From: Croceivirga radicis
Lineage (GTDB): Bacteria; Bacteroidota; Bacteroidia; Flavobacteriales; Flavobacteriaceae
Direction: 5' to 3'
DNA: 64,000 nt
Assembly (NCBI RefSeq): GCF_002072105.2
Contig: NZ_MTBC01000001.1
Location: 186,001-250,000, forward strand
Of the stretch, positions 44,527-53,999 are shown in pieces (the first letter of the stretch is position 1; every line of letters starts with the position of its first letter). A program made the position numbers and the translations under genes. The notes beneath the pieces were generated by a model. The model saw nothing but the letters and a program-made list of their open reading frames with translations, made no database searches and was not told where the DNA came from.

Positions 44527-45612
44527 TTATGGTAACATAGCTTCTCTGGCACCACCAGCAGCAAAAAGTGCTCTCATACGTTCTTTTTGTCCATTACTGA
44601 ACATATACATACATTCATCATCTACATAATCCATATAGTTCATAGTCATATCCGTAGTTCTACAGTGGGTAGTTGGAAAATTAGGACATCCGTAATTAGG
44701 ACGGTCAGAAGTTGGTGTATCAGAAACAAAATCGTCTCTATTACATCTACCGTCTCCCCAGATATGTCTTAGGTTTAACCAATGGCCCACTTCATGGGTT
44801 GTAGTTCTACCACCATCAAAAGGAGCCGTTGCCGTACCGGTTGTTCCAAAATATTGTGGCGAAACCACCACTCCATCCGTAGAGGAGCTACCCCCAGGAA
44901 ATTGCGCGTATCCTAAGATACCACCACCAATATTACCTACCCAAATATTTAAATGAGTGCTAGGTGTTACCACATTAGAGCCGCCTTGTGCATCAAACTT
45001 AATAGCATCACCTGTTCCAAAAGAAGTCTGGGAGGTTTGTTTTCTGATAACTTGATCTAAAGTAAACTGGATATCTGAATCTGCAACTACTGGACTAAAC
45101 AAGGAAGGCACTTGGTTAATGTCGTTGTTAGTAGCGTTAAAATCATCATTTAATACAGCTATTTGCGAAGCAATTTGAGCATCTGAAATGTTCTGACTGG
45201 CATTGTTGTACAAAACGTGAACAATTACTGGAATGGTAATAGTGCCTAGGTTGTCTTCAACGGGAGTATCGCCTCCTCCGCCGTTGCCACCACCACCATT
45301 GCCGTTACCTTTACCTTTTTTGGCAGCAAGATATTGCCTGGTGTGCTTTTCTATATTATACATTTTTTGCTCTAAACCAGGATTGCTCTTAAGCTTCTGG
45401 TTCAACACTTTCATAGTGGAGCAATTTTTACCAGCATTTCCTTTACCCGCACTGGTGTCTTCTGATTCAACATCATCTGTATACACAAAAAAGTCGCTCA
45501 TATCTACTTGAACTTCTTGCGTAGCTAAAACATCACTTTCGGGGGATTGCTCCTTTTCACAGGAGTAAAGGACAACTGCCATTGCAGACAAAGTCAAAAT
45601 CGTCTTTTTCAT
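44527..45612 (-). CDS. M43-family zinc metalloprotease, lipoprotein
   Basis: The 361-residue protein has a lipoprotein signal (MKKTILTLSAMAVVLYSC) and a Gly/Asn-rich linker. The pappalysin-type catalytic domain carries the zinc motif HEVGHWLNLRH and a downstream Met-turn segment MTMNYMDYVDD. A cysteine-bearing GDGRCNRDDFVSDTPTSDRP loop is typical of M43B. It acts at the cell surface on proteins. It lies between sufS and sufE, 106 bp after sufS, and ends in its own terminator, so it divides the suf cluster. Confidence 0.92.
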   Translation of the reverse strand: MKKTILTLSAMAVVLYSCEKEQSPESDVLATQEVQVDMSDFFVYTDDVESEDTSAGKGNAGKNCSTMKVLNQKLKSNPGLEQKMYNIEKHTRQYLAAKKGKGNGNGGGGNGGGGDTPVEDNLGTITIPVIVHVLYNNASQNISDAQIASQIAVLNDDFNATNNDINQVPSLFSPVVADSDIQFTLDQVIRKQTSQTSFGTGDAIKFDAQGGSNVVTPSTHLNIWVGNIGGGILGYAQFPGGSSSTDGVVVSPQYFGTTGTATAPFDGGRTTTHEVGHWLNLRHIWGDGRCNRDDFVSDTPTSDRPNYGCPNFPTTHCRTTDMTMNYMDYVDDECMYMFSNGQKERMRALFAAGGAREAMLP

Positions 45613-45718
45613 AAATAAATGGGTGTATAATGGTTACTATTTGCTACAGAAGATACAAATAATTAACACTATCCCAATATTTTGTTAAAAATAAATATGA
45701 AATCTTAAAGCGAAGTTG

Positions 45719-46948
45719 TTACCCTACCAACATATTCTTAGCGCGTTCTACCCCGGCTACAAGCGCATCTACCTCTTCTTTTGTATTGTAAAAACAAAAG
45801 CTTGCTCTTACCGTACCAGGAATTTTGTAAAAATCCATTATGGGTTGGGCACAATGATGTCCCGTACGTACGGCAATACCCAATTTATCCAGAATGGTAC
45901 CAATATCATATGGGTGAACACCTTCTATATTAAAAGAAATTACCGAAGTTTTGTTCTGTGCCGTACCATAAATTTTTAAACCATCAATCTTAGACAATTC
46001 TGTGGTAGCATAATCCAATAGTTGATGCTCATAGGCCGCTATTGCTTCAAAACCTATGGTATTCATATAATCTAAAGCGGCGCCAAAGGCAATACCACCA
46101 CAAATATTGGGTGTACCTGCCTCAAATTTATGCGGTAATTCTGCGTAGGTAGTTTTTTCAAAGGTAACCTCTGCTATCATTTCGCCACCGCCTTGGTAGG
46201 GAGGTAATTTTTTTAACCATTCCTCTTTGCCATACAGCATACCTACCCCTGTGGGTCCACATATTTTATGAGCAGAAACCACATAAAAATCCACATCTAA
46301 AGCTTGTACATCTGCTTTAATATGCGGGGCAGCCTGTGCTCCGTCTATTAATACTGCGGCTCCTACCTCATGAGCAGCATTGATAATTTCTTCAATAGGG
46401 TTTATGGTGCCCAGAGCATTGGAAATATGGTTACAAAAAACCAATTTTGTTTTACTAGAGAGCAAATTTTGATAGGTTTCCATAACTAACTCTCCCTGCT
46501 CGTTCATCGGAATTACCTTAAGTATAGCTCCTGTACGCTCACAAAGCATTTGCCAGGGCACAATATTACTGTGGTGCTCCATGGCAGAAACCAATACCTC
46601 ATCTCCCTTTTGTAACAAAGAAGAAAAACCGTTTGCTACTAAGTTTATTCCATGAGTGGTGCCCGACGTGAATATGATTTCGTGGACTTTGGCGGCATTA
46701 AAATGCTGCTGAATTTTTTGTCTTGCTTGCTCATATTTATCCGTGGCCTCTTGCGATAAAGCATGGACGCCACGGTGAATATTTGCATTGTAATTTTGGT
46801 AATAGTCTACTATTGCATTTATGACCTGTTGTGGTGTTTGTGAGGTAGCCGCGTTGTCTAGGTATACTAAAGGCTTACCGTTGACTTCCCTATTTAAAAT
46901 TGGAAAATCTTTGCGTATTTGTACTACATCAAAATCCACTTCTGTCAT
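45719..46948 (-). CDS. sufS: Cysteine desulfurase SufS
   Basis: This 409-residue PLP enzyme takes sulfur from cysteine for Fe-S cluster building. It has YLDNAATSQTPQQVI, the TSGTTHGINLVA cofactor-phosphate loop and the Schiff-base Lys in VSAHKICGPTGVGMLYG. The persulfide Cys is in RTGHHCAQPIM, with the short group-II loop. It follows sufD by 14 bp in the leftward operon. Confidence 0.96.
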   Translation of the reverse strand: MTEVDFDVVQIRKDFPILNREVNGKPLVYLDNAATSQTPQQVINAIVDYYQNYNANIHRGVHALSQEATDKYEQARQKIQQHFNAAKVHEIIFTSGTTHGINLVANGFSSLLQKGDEVLVSAMEHHSNIVPWQMLCERTGAILKVIPMNEQGELVMETYQNLLSSKTKLVFCNHISNALGTINPIEEIINAAHEVGAAVLIDGAQAAPHIKADVQALDVDFYVVSAHKICGPTGVGMLYGKEEWLKKLPPYQGGGEMIAEVTFEKTTYAELPHKFEAGTPNICGGIAFGAALDYMNTIGFEAIAAYEHQLLDYATTELSKIDGLKIYGTAQNKTSVISFNIEGVHPYDIGTILDKLGIAVRTGHHCAQPIMDFYKIPGTVRASFCFYNTKEEVDALVAGVERAKNMLVG

Positions 46949-46962
46949 AAAAAACTATTATC

Positions 46963-48279
46963 CTATAAATCGAAACCAAGATTTACTCCCAGCTTACTGG
47001 CAATAAGTTTGTTGATTCTTACTTTCAATTCTGGTATACGTACACTTTCTAATACGTTATTGGCAAAAGCATACATCATTAAAGCTCTGGCCTCTTTCTT
47101 AGGAATACCTCTAGATTGCAAATAAAATAAGGCATCCTCGTCTAATTGACCTATGGTACAACCGTGAGAACACTTAACATCATCTGCAAAAATCTCTAAC
47201 TGAGGTTTGGTATTTACCGTTGCTTTATCAGATATAAGAATATTATTGTTTTGCTGAAACGCATTGGTCTTCTGTGCAATTTTATCTACAATAATTTTTC
47301 CATTGAAAACACCAGTAGAACTATCCCCATAGATACCTTTATAATCTTGGTGGCTTTCGCAATTAGGTTGCGCATGGTGCACCAAAGTGTAATGGTCTAC
47401 GTGTTGCTTTTCGCCTAAAATGGTTACTCCCTTCAGGGTAGAGTCTATATGCTCCCCGTTCTGGTAATAATTCAAGTTATTACGGGTTAGTTTACCTCCA
47501 AAAGAGAAGGTATGCACACGTACTTGACTATTGGTTTTTTGGTCTATATAGGTATTGTCCACCAAAGATGCGGTAGGCGCATCGTTCTGTACTTTATAAT
47601 AATCTACACGAGCATCTTTAGCCGCAAAAATTTCGGTCACCGCATTGGTAAACACTTCATTTGTGGTTAAACTTTGGTGACGCTCTATGATTTGCACTTC
47701 TGCATTTTCTTCTACTACAATCAAATTTCTTGGTTGCAACATTAAAGCGGCTTCGTTACCCGTAGCCAAGTGCAAAATTTGAATAGGTTTTCTAGGGGCC
47801 TTACTTTTAGGTATGTAAATGTATGCTCCTTCCCTACTAAATGCGGTATTCAATGTGGTTAATGATTCGTCTTTAGACGCTACCTTGTTAAAGTATTTTT
47901 CTATAACCTCTTTGTACATTGGCTTACTAAACGCAGCACTCATCAAACAAACATCCACACCATCATGTGTGGTTTCTGATAAGTAAGACGAATACACGCC
48001 GTCTACAAATACAATTTTGTACGTATCTATTTCGTGTAAAAAGAACTTCTTTACATCTTTGTACTCCAATGCATTGGTTTCTTTTGGAAAAATGCTGAAG
48101 TCTACCTTTTCTATACTCTTTAGCGAGGTGTATTTCCACGCTTCTTCCTTTTTGCTAGGAAAACCTTTTGCTTCAAAATTCTTAATAGCCTCGGAACGCA
48201 CCTCATGTACGGGATGGTCAAGGTCTACTTGGTTTTCAAAGGCCAAAAAAGAAGAAATCAATTTATCTTTCAACTCCAT
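46963..48279 (-). CDS. sufD: Fe-S assembly scaffold subunit SufD
   Basis: The 438-residue protein has the SufB/SufD beta-helix core and end segment (DDVKCSHGCTIGQLDEDALFYLQSRGI) with the conserved HGCTIG. The N-terminal part (KKEEAWKYTSLKSIEKVDF) marks it as SufD rather than SufB. It forms the SufBC2D scaffold complex. It lies between sufC (10 bp) and sufS. Confidence 0.96.
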   Translation of the reverse strand: MELKDKLISSFLAFENQVDLDHPVHEVRSEAIKNFEAKGFPSKKEEAWKYTSLKSIEKVDFSIFPKETNALEYKDVKKFFLHEIDTYKIVFVDGVYSSYLSETTHDGVDVCLMSAAFSKPMYKEVIEKYFNKVASKDESLTTLNTAFSREGAYIYIPKSKAPRKPIQILHLATGNEAALMLQPRNLIVVEENAEVQIIERHQSLTTNEVFTNAVTEIFAAKDARVDYYKVQNDAPTASLVDNTYIDQKTNSQVRVHTFSFGGKLTRNNLNYYQNGEHIDSTLKGVTILGEKQHVDHYTLVHHAQPNCESHQDYKGIYGDSSTGVFNGKIIVDKIAQKTNAFQQNNNILISDKATVNTKPQLEIFADDVKCSHGCTIGQLDEDALFYLQSRGIPKKEARALMMYAFANNVLESVRIPELKVRINKLIASKLGVNLGFDL

Positions 48280-48289
48280 CTTCTACTGC

Positions 48290-49042
48290 TTATACCGTTT
48301 CTTCTTGTTTGATCCAGTCGTATCCTTTTTCTTCTAGCTCCATGGCTAGTTCTTTACCACCAGACTTTACAATTTTACCATTGTACAATACGTGCACATA
48401 ATCTGGAACTATATAGTCTAACAAACGCTGATAGTGGGTAATTACCACAATGGCGTTGTCTTTACTTTTTAATTTGTTAACCCCATTGGCTACAATACGC
48501 AAGGCATCAATATCCAAACCAGAGTCAGTCTCATCCAAGATAGCCAACTTAGGTTCTAACATGGCCATTTGAAAAATCTCGTTACGCTTTTTCTCGCCTC
48601 CAGAGAAGCCTTCGTTAAGGGAACGAGATAAGAATTTACGGTCTATCTCTAGCAATTCTGATTTTTCGCGAATCAGTTTCAACATTTCATTAGCAGGCAT
48701 GTCTTCTAAACCACGTGCCTTTCTAGACTCGTTGATTGCTGTTTTCATGAAGTTGGTTACTGATACACCTGGGATTTCAACAGGATATTGGAAAGAAAGA
48801 AAGACGCCCTTATGCGCTCTTTCTTCTGGAGAGGCATCTTCTAAATCTTCACCATCTAAAACGATGCTTCCTTTTTCTACCTCAAAATTTTCATTACCAG
48901 CAATTACGGAAGCCAAAGTACTTTTACCAGAACCGTTTGGCCCCATGATGGCATGTACCTCTCCTGGTTTAACATCTAGGTTAATACCCTTTAAAATGGC
49001 TTTATCTTCTACACTTGCGTGTAAATCTTTAATTGTTAACAT
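48290..49042 (-). CDS. sufC: Fe-S assembly ATPase SufC
   Basis: The 250-residue ABC-type ATPase has Walker [11 protein letters not shown]-loop [10 protein letters not shown], signature [10 protein letters not shown] and Walker [17 protein letters not shown] with an H-loop VITHYQRLL. SufC drives conformational change in SufBD; it is soluble and not a transporter. It sits in the order B-C-D typical of suf operons. Confidence 0.97.
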   Translation of the reverse strand: MLTIKDLHASVEDKAILKGINLDVKPGEVHAIMGPNGSGKSTLASVIAGNENFEVEKGSIVLDGEDLEDASPEERAHKGVFLSFQYPVEIPGVSVTNFMKTAINESRKARGLEDMPANEMLKLIREKSELLEIDRKFLSRSLNEGFSGGEKKRNEIFQMAMLEPKLAILDETDSGLDIDALRIVANGVNKLKSKDNAIVVITHYQRLLDYIVPDYVHVLYNGKIVKSGGKELAMELEEKGYDWIKQEETV

Positions 49043-49057
49043 TCTTGCTTTTTATTT

Positions 49058-50503
49058 TTATCCTACTGATCCTTCTAAACTAATTTCTAATAACTTCTGT
49101 GCCTCCACGGCAAACTCCATTGGTAATTTGTTCAACACCTCTTTACTAAAGCCATTAACAATAAGTGCAATTGCCTTTTCTGTGTCTATACCACGTTGGT
49201 TGCAATAGAAAATTTGGTCTTCACCAATTTTACTGGTCGTGGCCTCGTGCTCTATTTGTGCCGATTTGTTTTTGGTTTCTATGTAAGGAAAGGTATGCGC
49301 CCCACACTCATTACCCATCAACAAAGAATCGCACTGCGAAAAGTTACGCGCATTTTCTGCCCTACTGTTCACTTGCACCAAACCACGATAACTATTCTGG
49401 GATTTACCGGCAGAAATACCTTTAGAGATTATAGTACTCTTGGTGTTTTTACCCAAGTGAACCATTTTAGTACCAGTATCTGCTTGCTGATAGTTGTTGG
49501 TTACGGCTATAGAATAAAACTCCCCGATTGAATTATCGCCTTTTAGAATACACGATGGATACTTCCACGTTACCGCAGAACCTGTTTCTACCTGTGTCCA
49601 AGAGATTTTTGCATTTTTTTCGCAAAGTCCTCTTTTGGTCACAAAGTTGAATACACCACCTTTACCTTCCTTATCTCCAGGGAACCAGTTTTGTACGGTG
49701 CTATATTTAATTTCTGCATCGTCTAGGGCAATAAGCTCCACAACGGCAGCGTGCAATTGATTTTCATCTCTAGAAGGTGCGGTACATCCTTCTAAATAGC
49801 TTACATAACTTCCTTCGTCGGCAACCACCAAAGTACGCTCAAACTGGCCGGTACCTGCTTGGTTAATTCTAAAATAGGTAGATAATTCCATTGGGCAACG
49901 CACGCCTTTTGGAATGTAACAAAAGCTGCCATCAGAAAAAACGGCAGAGTTTAATGCGGCATAAAAGTTATCTTTTTGCGGCACCACGGAACCTATGTGT
50001 TTTCTTACCAATTCTGGGTGCTCTTGTATAGCTTCAGAAATAGAACAGAATATAATTCCTTTTTCTGCTAATGTCTTTTTAAACGTTGTAGCCACGGAAA
50101 CAGAATCCATAACAACATCTACCGCCACACCAGCTAATTTTTTTTGCTCATCTAAAGAAATCCCCAAGCGTTTAAAGGTGTCTAGCAATTCTGGATCTAC
50201 CTCATCTAGACTTTCGTACTTTGGCTTCTTGTTTGGTGCGGAGTAGTATGATATATCTTGAAAATCGGGTTTTTCATAATGCACATTGGCCCACTCTGGC
50301 TCTTCCATCTGTTTCCAGATTTTAAAAGCCTCTAAACGCCATTGCGTCATCCAATCTGGCTCATTCTTCTTTTTAGAAAGCGCAACAACCACTTCCTCAT
50401 TCAACCCTTTAGGAAAGGTTTCAGATTCTATGTCTGTATAGAAACCATATTCATACTCCTTGGTTTCTAATTCTTTTTTTAATTCCTCTTCTGTATACGC
50501 CAT
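49058..50503 (-). CDS. sufB: Fe-S assembly scaffold SufB
   Basis: The 481-residue scaffold has [62 protein letters not shown] and the terminal [21 protein letters not shown], all conserved in SufB. Conserved Cys and Glu/His residues in the core bind the nascent cluster. It is 38 bp downstream of the IscA-type gene. Confidence 0.97.
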   Translation of the reverse strand: MAYTEEELKKELETKEYEYGFYTDIESETFPKGLNEEVVVALSKKKNEPDWMTQWRLEAFKIWKQMEEPEWANVHYEKPDFQDISYYSAPNKKPKYESLDEVDPELLDTFKRLGISLDEQKKLAGVAVDVVMDSVSVATTFKKTLAEKGIIFCSISEAIQEHPELVRKHIGSVVPQKDNFYAALNSAVFSDGSFCYIPKGVRCPMELSTYFRINQAGTGQFERTLVVADEGSYVSYLEGCTAPSRDENQLHAAVVELIALDDAEIKYSTVQNWFPGDKEGKGGVFNFVTKRGLCEKNAKISWTQVETGSAVTWKYPSCILKGDNSIGEFYSIAVTNNYQQADTGTKMVHLGKNTKSTIISKGISAGKSQNSYRGLVQVNSRAENARNFSQCDSLLMGNECGAHTFPYIETKNKSAQIEHEATTSKIGEDQIFYCNQRGIDTEKAIALIVNGFSKEVLNKLPMEFAVEAQKLLEISLEGSVG

Positions 50504-50541
50504 AACAATCTTACTGTTCTCTTTTTGGTATTTATCTGGAT

Positions 50542-50871
50542 TTAAAGTGAAAAGCTTTCACCACAACCACAGGTTCTCTGGGCATTGGGATTGTTAAAAA
50601 CAAAGCCTTTACCATTTAAGCCTCCAGAATATTCTAATGTGGTACCCACCAAGTATAAAAAACTCTTTTTATCTACCACAATTTTTATGTCATTATCTTC
50701 AAACACCTTATCGGTGTCTCCTACGCTATGGTCAAATTTTAGTTCATAGGACAATCCACTACAACCACCACTCTTTACCCCAACACGTACGTAGTCCGAA
50801 CCAGCTTCAAAGCCTTCCTCTGACATCAATGCGGCAACTTTTGCCTTTGCAGTATCTGATACTTTGATCAT
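50542..50871 (-). CDS. sufA: A-type Fe-S carrier protein (SufA/IscA/HesB family)
   Basis: The 109-residue protein has three conserved cysteines: one in [12 protein letters not shown] and two in [12 protein letters not shown]. These bind and pass on Fe-S clusters. It is the first gene of the leftward suf operon and is preceded by a good -7 box. No IscR/SufR-type regulator is adjacent. Confidence 0.95.
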   Translation of the reverse strand: MIKVSDTAKAKVAALMSEEGFEAGSDYVRVGVKSGGCSGLSYELKFDHSVGDTDKVFEDNDIKIVVDKKSFLYLVGTTLEYSGGLNGKGFVFNNPNAQRTCGCGESFSL

Positions 50872-50901
50872 GTTACAATTAGATTAATTATAAATAGCTT
50901 A

Positions 50902-50909
50902 CAAATATA
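50902..50909 (-). promoter_or_regulatory. Predicted -7 box of the suf operon
   Basis: Reverse strand TATATTTG exactly matches TAnnTTTG, 30 bases before the sufA ATG. A TTG at the -33 distance is not evident. Confidence 0.5.
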
Positions 50910-51039
50910 GTGGTTAAGACGCATTTTAACAGGATTCATAACATTATTATAACGAATATTTCCATAAGGGTTTTCTATGGGTCTAAAGACAAGGCCAACA
51001 AAGTTAAAGGCATTTAATTTTTGGCATTTTTTTAAAAAC

Positions 51040-51067
51040 TTGTTTTGGATAATTCCTCCTACTTTTG
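51040..51067 (+). promoter_or_regulatory. Predicted thiL promoter, very close to the start codon
   Basis: TTG (51040-51042), a 17-base spacer and TACTTTTG (51060-51067) fit the consensus. The box ends only four bases before the ATG at 51072, predicting a transcript with little or no leader. Confidence 0.5.
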
Positions 51068-51071
51068 CAGC

Positions 51072-52118
51072 ATGCTAGAAGACAAAAACACACCCAGGAC
51101 CAAGTTAGAGGAATTAGGAGAATTTGGCTTAATAGACCACTTAACCAAAAACTTTGAAATTAAACACAAATCTACCGTAAAAGGAATTGGTGATGATGCC
51201 GCCATATTGGATTATAACCAAGAAAAAATGGTGGTAACCACAGATTTGTTGGTAGAAGGCGTACATTTTGACCTTAGCTACATGCCTTTAAAGCATTTGG
51301 GCTACAAAGCGGTTATGGTTAACCTATCCGATGTATATGCCATGAATGCCACGGCAAAACAAATAACAGTTTCAATAGCCGTATCTAATCGTTTTCCGCT
51401 AGAAGCACTAGAGGAATTTTATGATGGCGTTGCCACGGCTTGTAAGATTTATAATGTTGATTTAATTGGTGGCGATACCACCTCCTCTACCAAAGGCATG
51501 CTAATTAGCATAACAGCTTTGGGTGCGGCCGTAACCGAAAAGATAACCCAACGATCTGGTGCTAAAGAAAATGATTTATTGGTTGTTTCTGGCGATTTGG
51601 GCGGGGCCTATCTTGGCTTACAAGTGCTAGAACGAGAAAAAGAGGTTTTTAAGGTTAACCCTAATAACCAACCAGATTTAGAACCTTATAGCTACATTGT
51701 AGAGAGGCAATTAAAGCCAGAAGCGAGAAAGGATATCATAGAATTGTTGGAAAAGCTAGATGTTACCCCAACGGCAATGATAGATATAAGCGATGGCCTA
51801 TCTTCTGAAATACTTCATATCTGCAAAGCAAGTAAAGTAGGATGTAATTTATTTGAAGACAAAATTCCCTTAGACCCAACAGTAATTAGTGCTGCAGAAG
51901 AATTTAAAATGGACGGCACCATGATTGCCCTAAGTGGAGGAGAAGACTATGAGCTTCTATTCACTGTAGACCAAAAAGATTTTCCAAAGATTAAAGCAAA
52001 CCCAAACCTCACGGTAATTGGCCATATGACCGATAAAAGCAACGGACAACATTTAATTGCCAGAGATGGCTCTCAAATTCCGTTAAAAGCTCAAGGTTGG
52101 AACTCGTTTGAAAATTAA
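51072..52118 (+). CDS. thiL: Thiamine-monophosphate kinase
   Basis: ThiL phosphorylates thiamine monophosphate to the active diphosphate. From ATG 51072 the 348-residue protein starts MLEDKNTPRTKLEELGEFGL; an in-frame TTG at 51045 lies within the predicted promoter. It has the family blocks GIGDDAAILDY, VEGVHFDLSYMPLKHLGYKAV, NLSDVYAMNATAKQ, VDLIGGDTTSS and ALSGGEDYELLFTV. No TPP riboswitch-like structure is evident upstream. It ends tail-to-tail with the small gene at 52115, sharing TTAA. Confidence 0.95.
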   Translation: MLEDKNTPRTKLEELGEFGLIDHLTKNFEIKHKSTVKGIGDDAAILDYNQEKMVVTTDLLVEGVHFDLSYMPLKHLGYKAVMVNLSDVYAMNATAKQITVSIAVSNRFPLEALEEFYDGVATACKIYNVDLIGGDTTSSTKGMLISITALGAAVTEKITQRSGAKENDLLVVSGDLGGAYLGLQVLEREKEVFKVNPNNQPDLEPYSYIVERQLKPEARKDIIELLEKLDVTPTAMIDISDGLSSEILHICKASKVGCNLFEDKIPLDPTVISAAEEFKMDGTMIALSGGEDYELLFTVDQKDFPKIKANPNLTVIGHMTDKSNGQHLIARDGSQIPLKAQGWNSFEN

Positions 52119-52387
52119 GCAACTCGTTTACGCTCTATTCTTTTTCTAGAAGCACGACGATTTCTTTTTTGGTACATTTCCTCTAGGGTCTTGTTAATTT
52201 CTTTTAGCTTATCTGTTAACGCAGTTAATTTTCCACGTTCGTCCGTGGTAACTTGCGTTTGGCAATGAATACATTTGTATTCTTTAATGTGGTGGGTCAC
52301 CTTCTTAGAAACAACAAAGTGATGTCCGAATAAGCTACAGAACAAACCAGTGATTTTGCTACCTGTTGGGGTAATAGTTTGACTCAT
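52115..52387 (-). CDS. Small basic Cys/His protein with CxxC, unknown function
   Basis: The 90-residue protein carries CSLFGHHFVV and KCIHCQTQV, i.e. Cys-x3-Gly-His-His and Cys-x2-Cys, arranged like a small zinc-binding domain. A predicted coiled coil (KLTALTDKLKEINKTLEEMYQ) and a very basic tail (RNRRASRKRIERKRVA) follow. These features suggest nucleic-acid binding (inference). The gene stands alone, overlapping the thiL stop by four bases. Confidence 0.65.
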   Translation of the reverse strand: MSQTITPTGSKITGLFCSLFGHHFVVSKKVTHHIKEYKCIHCQTQVTTDERGKLTALTDKLKEINKTLEEMYQKRNRRASRKRIERKRVA

Positions 52388-52662
52388 AAACTAGGTTTTT
52401 GGGGCACGTAAGCTTGGGGCTTGATATGCGTTTTACTTTATTAAGTTTAGTTTGGCTAGAAACATAATTATCAACAATTGTTAATAACTTGCTGTCTATA
52501 AAATAGCAACGTCACGCCTAATTGGTTTAGTATACCGTGTTCTCGGATTTTCACTAAAAAATCGATAAACGGCGTTTTTTCGACCAAATACACCAAAAAA
52601 TCGTTAAGCGTTACGCATTCAATTTACAAATAAGTTGTAGCTATGCAAACAAATAGCCTAGA
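52388..52662. other. Intergenic region with long direct repeats upstream of brnQ
   Basis: These 275 bases separate the leftward small gene from brnQ. AAAAAATCGATAAACG (52556-52571) and AAAAAATCGTTAAGCG (52595-52610) are 14/16 identical, spaced by 39 bases start to start. TAGCTATG (52638-52645) is a 7/8 candidate -7 box for brnQ. No RNA gene or coding frame is evident. Confidence 0.45.
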
Positions 52663-53946
52663 ATGTTACGTAAAAAAGACACTTTCCTAGTCGGTTTTGC
52701 CCTATTTTCCCTTTTTTTTGGTGCTGGCAACCTAATATTACCTCCATTTTTAGGTTTAAATGCAAGTAGGGATTGGTGGTTGGTTACAATTGGATTTGTT
52801 GTAACAGGTGTAATTATTCCTATTCTGGGAATATGGGCCCATGCAAGATTACAAGGCACCTTATTTGATGTGGCCAAAAAAGTTTCTCCTCTTTTCAGTA
52901 TAATTTATTGCTACCTAATTTATGCCATTGCTGTTTTGTTACCGGCACCAAGAACTGCCGCGGTAACACATGAAATTGGTATTCTACCAGTGTGGGATGT
53001 TTCGTCCTGGATAACAAGCTGTGTCTACTTTTTATTGGTTTTTTTATTTGCCATTAATCGCTCTAAGGTATTAGGTATTATTGGTAAATTCTTAACACCA
53101 ACCATATTATTGATTTTGTTTGGCTTAATAGTTATGGCTATTTTTAATTTTCCGTTAGATTTTAACGCCAAACAAGTATATACACACGCGTTAAGCCATG
53201 GTTTTCTTGAGGGATACCAAACCTTTGATGCTATTGCTGCTGTTGTTGTAGGCGGCGTTATTATAATTTCAATCAATTTTGATTATAAACATTTAGCATA
53301 TAGTCAAAAAAAGAAATTAATAGCAAGAGCTGGCGTAATTGCTGGTTTAGGTTTAGCACTCATCTATGCCGGTCTTATTTTAACAGGTGCATTGGTACAG
53401 CCAGAATTTGAGTCGTCTATTGACCGTACCAGTTTATTAAAAGGAATAAGCTTATTAACATTGGGCAAAAGTGGCTCGCTATTTTTAAGTATACTGGTAA
53501 GCCTTGCCTGTTTTACAACGGCAGTAGGCATAGTAACCGGTACGGCAGATTTTATAAGAGGCCGTTTTAACAACTCAAACTATGCCTACGTTCTAACAGC
53601 CGGAATATGTAGCTTGCTTGGTATTCTTATAGGTCAATTTAAGGTAGACTTTATAATTGCGGTTGCCATACCCTCATTAATGTTTATATACCCATTAACC
53701 ATTATCTTAATACTCCTAAACTCGGTGCCCGAAAAATATGGTAGTAAATTGGTTTTTAGATGGGTGGTAGGCACAACCTTACTATTTAGTATACCAGATT
53801 TTTTAAATTCTTTGGGTTTTACGGTATTGAGCCAAAACACCTTTAATTGGCTGCCACTTGCTAAATATCAAATGGGTTGGATTTTACCTGCTACACTTAC
53901 CTTTTTAGCTACAAACCTTTATTACATTAAACGCTCTTTAAACTAG
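52663..53946 (+). CDS. brnQ: Branched-chain amino acid transporter (LIVCS family)
   Basis: The 427-residue inner-membrane protein has about 12 helices and the LIVCS start FLVGFALFSLFFGAGNLILPPFLG. The conserved PAPRTAAVTHEIG and EGYQTFDAIAAVVVGGVII segments are present. It imports leucine, isoleucine and valine with Na+ or H+. It is monocistronic; its stop codon is part of a large inverted repeat. Confidence 0.93.
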   Translation: MLRKKDTFLVGFALFSLFFGAGNLILPPFLGLNASRDWWLVTIGFVVTGVIIPILGIWAHARLQGTLFDVAKKVSPLFSIIYCYLIYAIAVLLPAPRTAAVTHEIGILPVWDVSSWITSCVYFLLVFLFAINRSKVLGIIGKFLTPTILLILFGLIVMAIFNFPLDFNAKQVYTHALSHGFLEGYQTFDAIAAVVVGGVIIISINFDYKHLAYSQKKKLIARAGVIAGLGLALIYAGLILTGALVQPEFESSIDRTSLLKGISLLTLGKSGSLFLSILVSLACFTTAVGIVTGTADFIRGRFNNSNYAYVLTAGICSLLGILIGQFKVDFIIAVAIPSLMFIYPLTIILILLNSVPEKYGSKLVFRWVVGTTLLFSIPDFLNSLGFTVLSQNTFNWLPLAKYQMGWILPATLTFLATNLYYIKRSLN

Positions 53947-53976
53947 AATAGTTAGCCTTAACCCTAACTATTCTAG
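53943..53976. terminator. 13-bp inverted repeat containing the brnQ stop codon
   Basis: CTAGAATAGTTAG (53943-53955) and CTAACTATTCTAG (53964-53976) are perfectly complementary around an eight-base loop. The TAG stop is inside the first arm. There is no T-run, so it may act in mRNA end protection or as an inefficient terminator between brnQ and the convergent peptidase gene. Confidence 0.55.
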
Positions 53977-53999
53977 CAAACTATAACCTCAAATATTTT

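Noticed and set aside
49165-49531. Two + strand frames of 86 and 111 aa
   Set aside because: Antisense to sufB, whose frame is fully conserved.
50872-51071. TPP riboswitch upstream of thiL
   Set aside because: The space is short, the promoter abuts the ATG and I see no thi-box.
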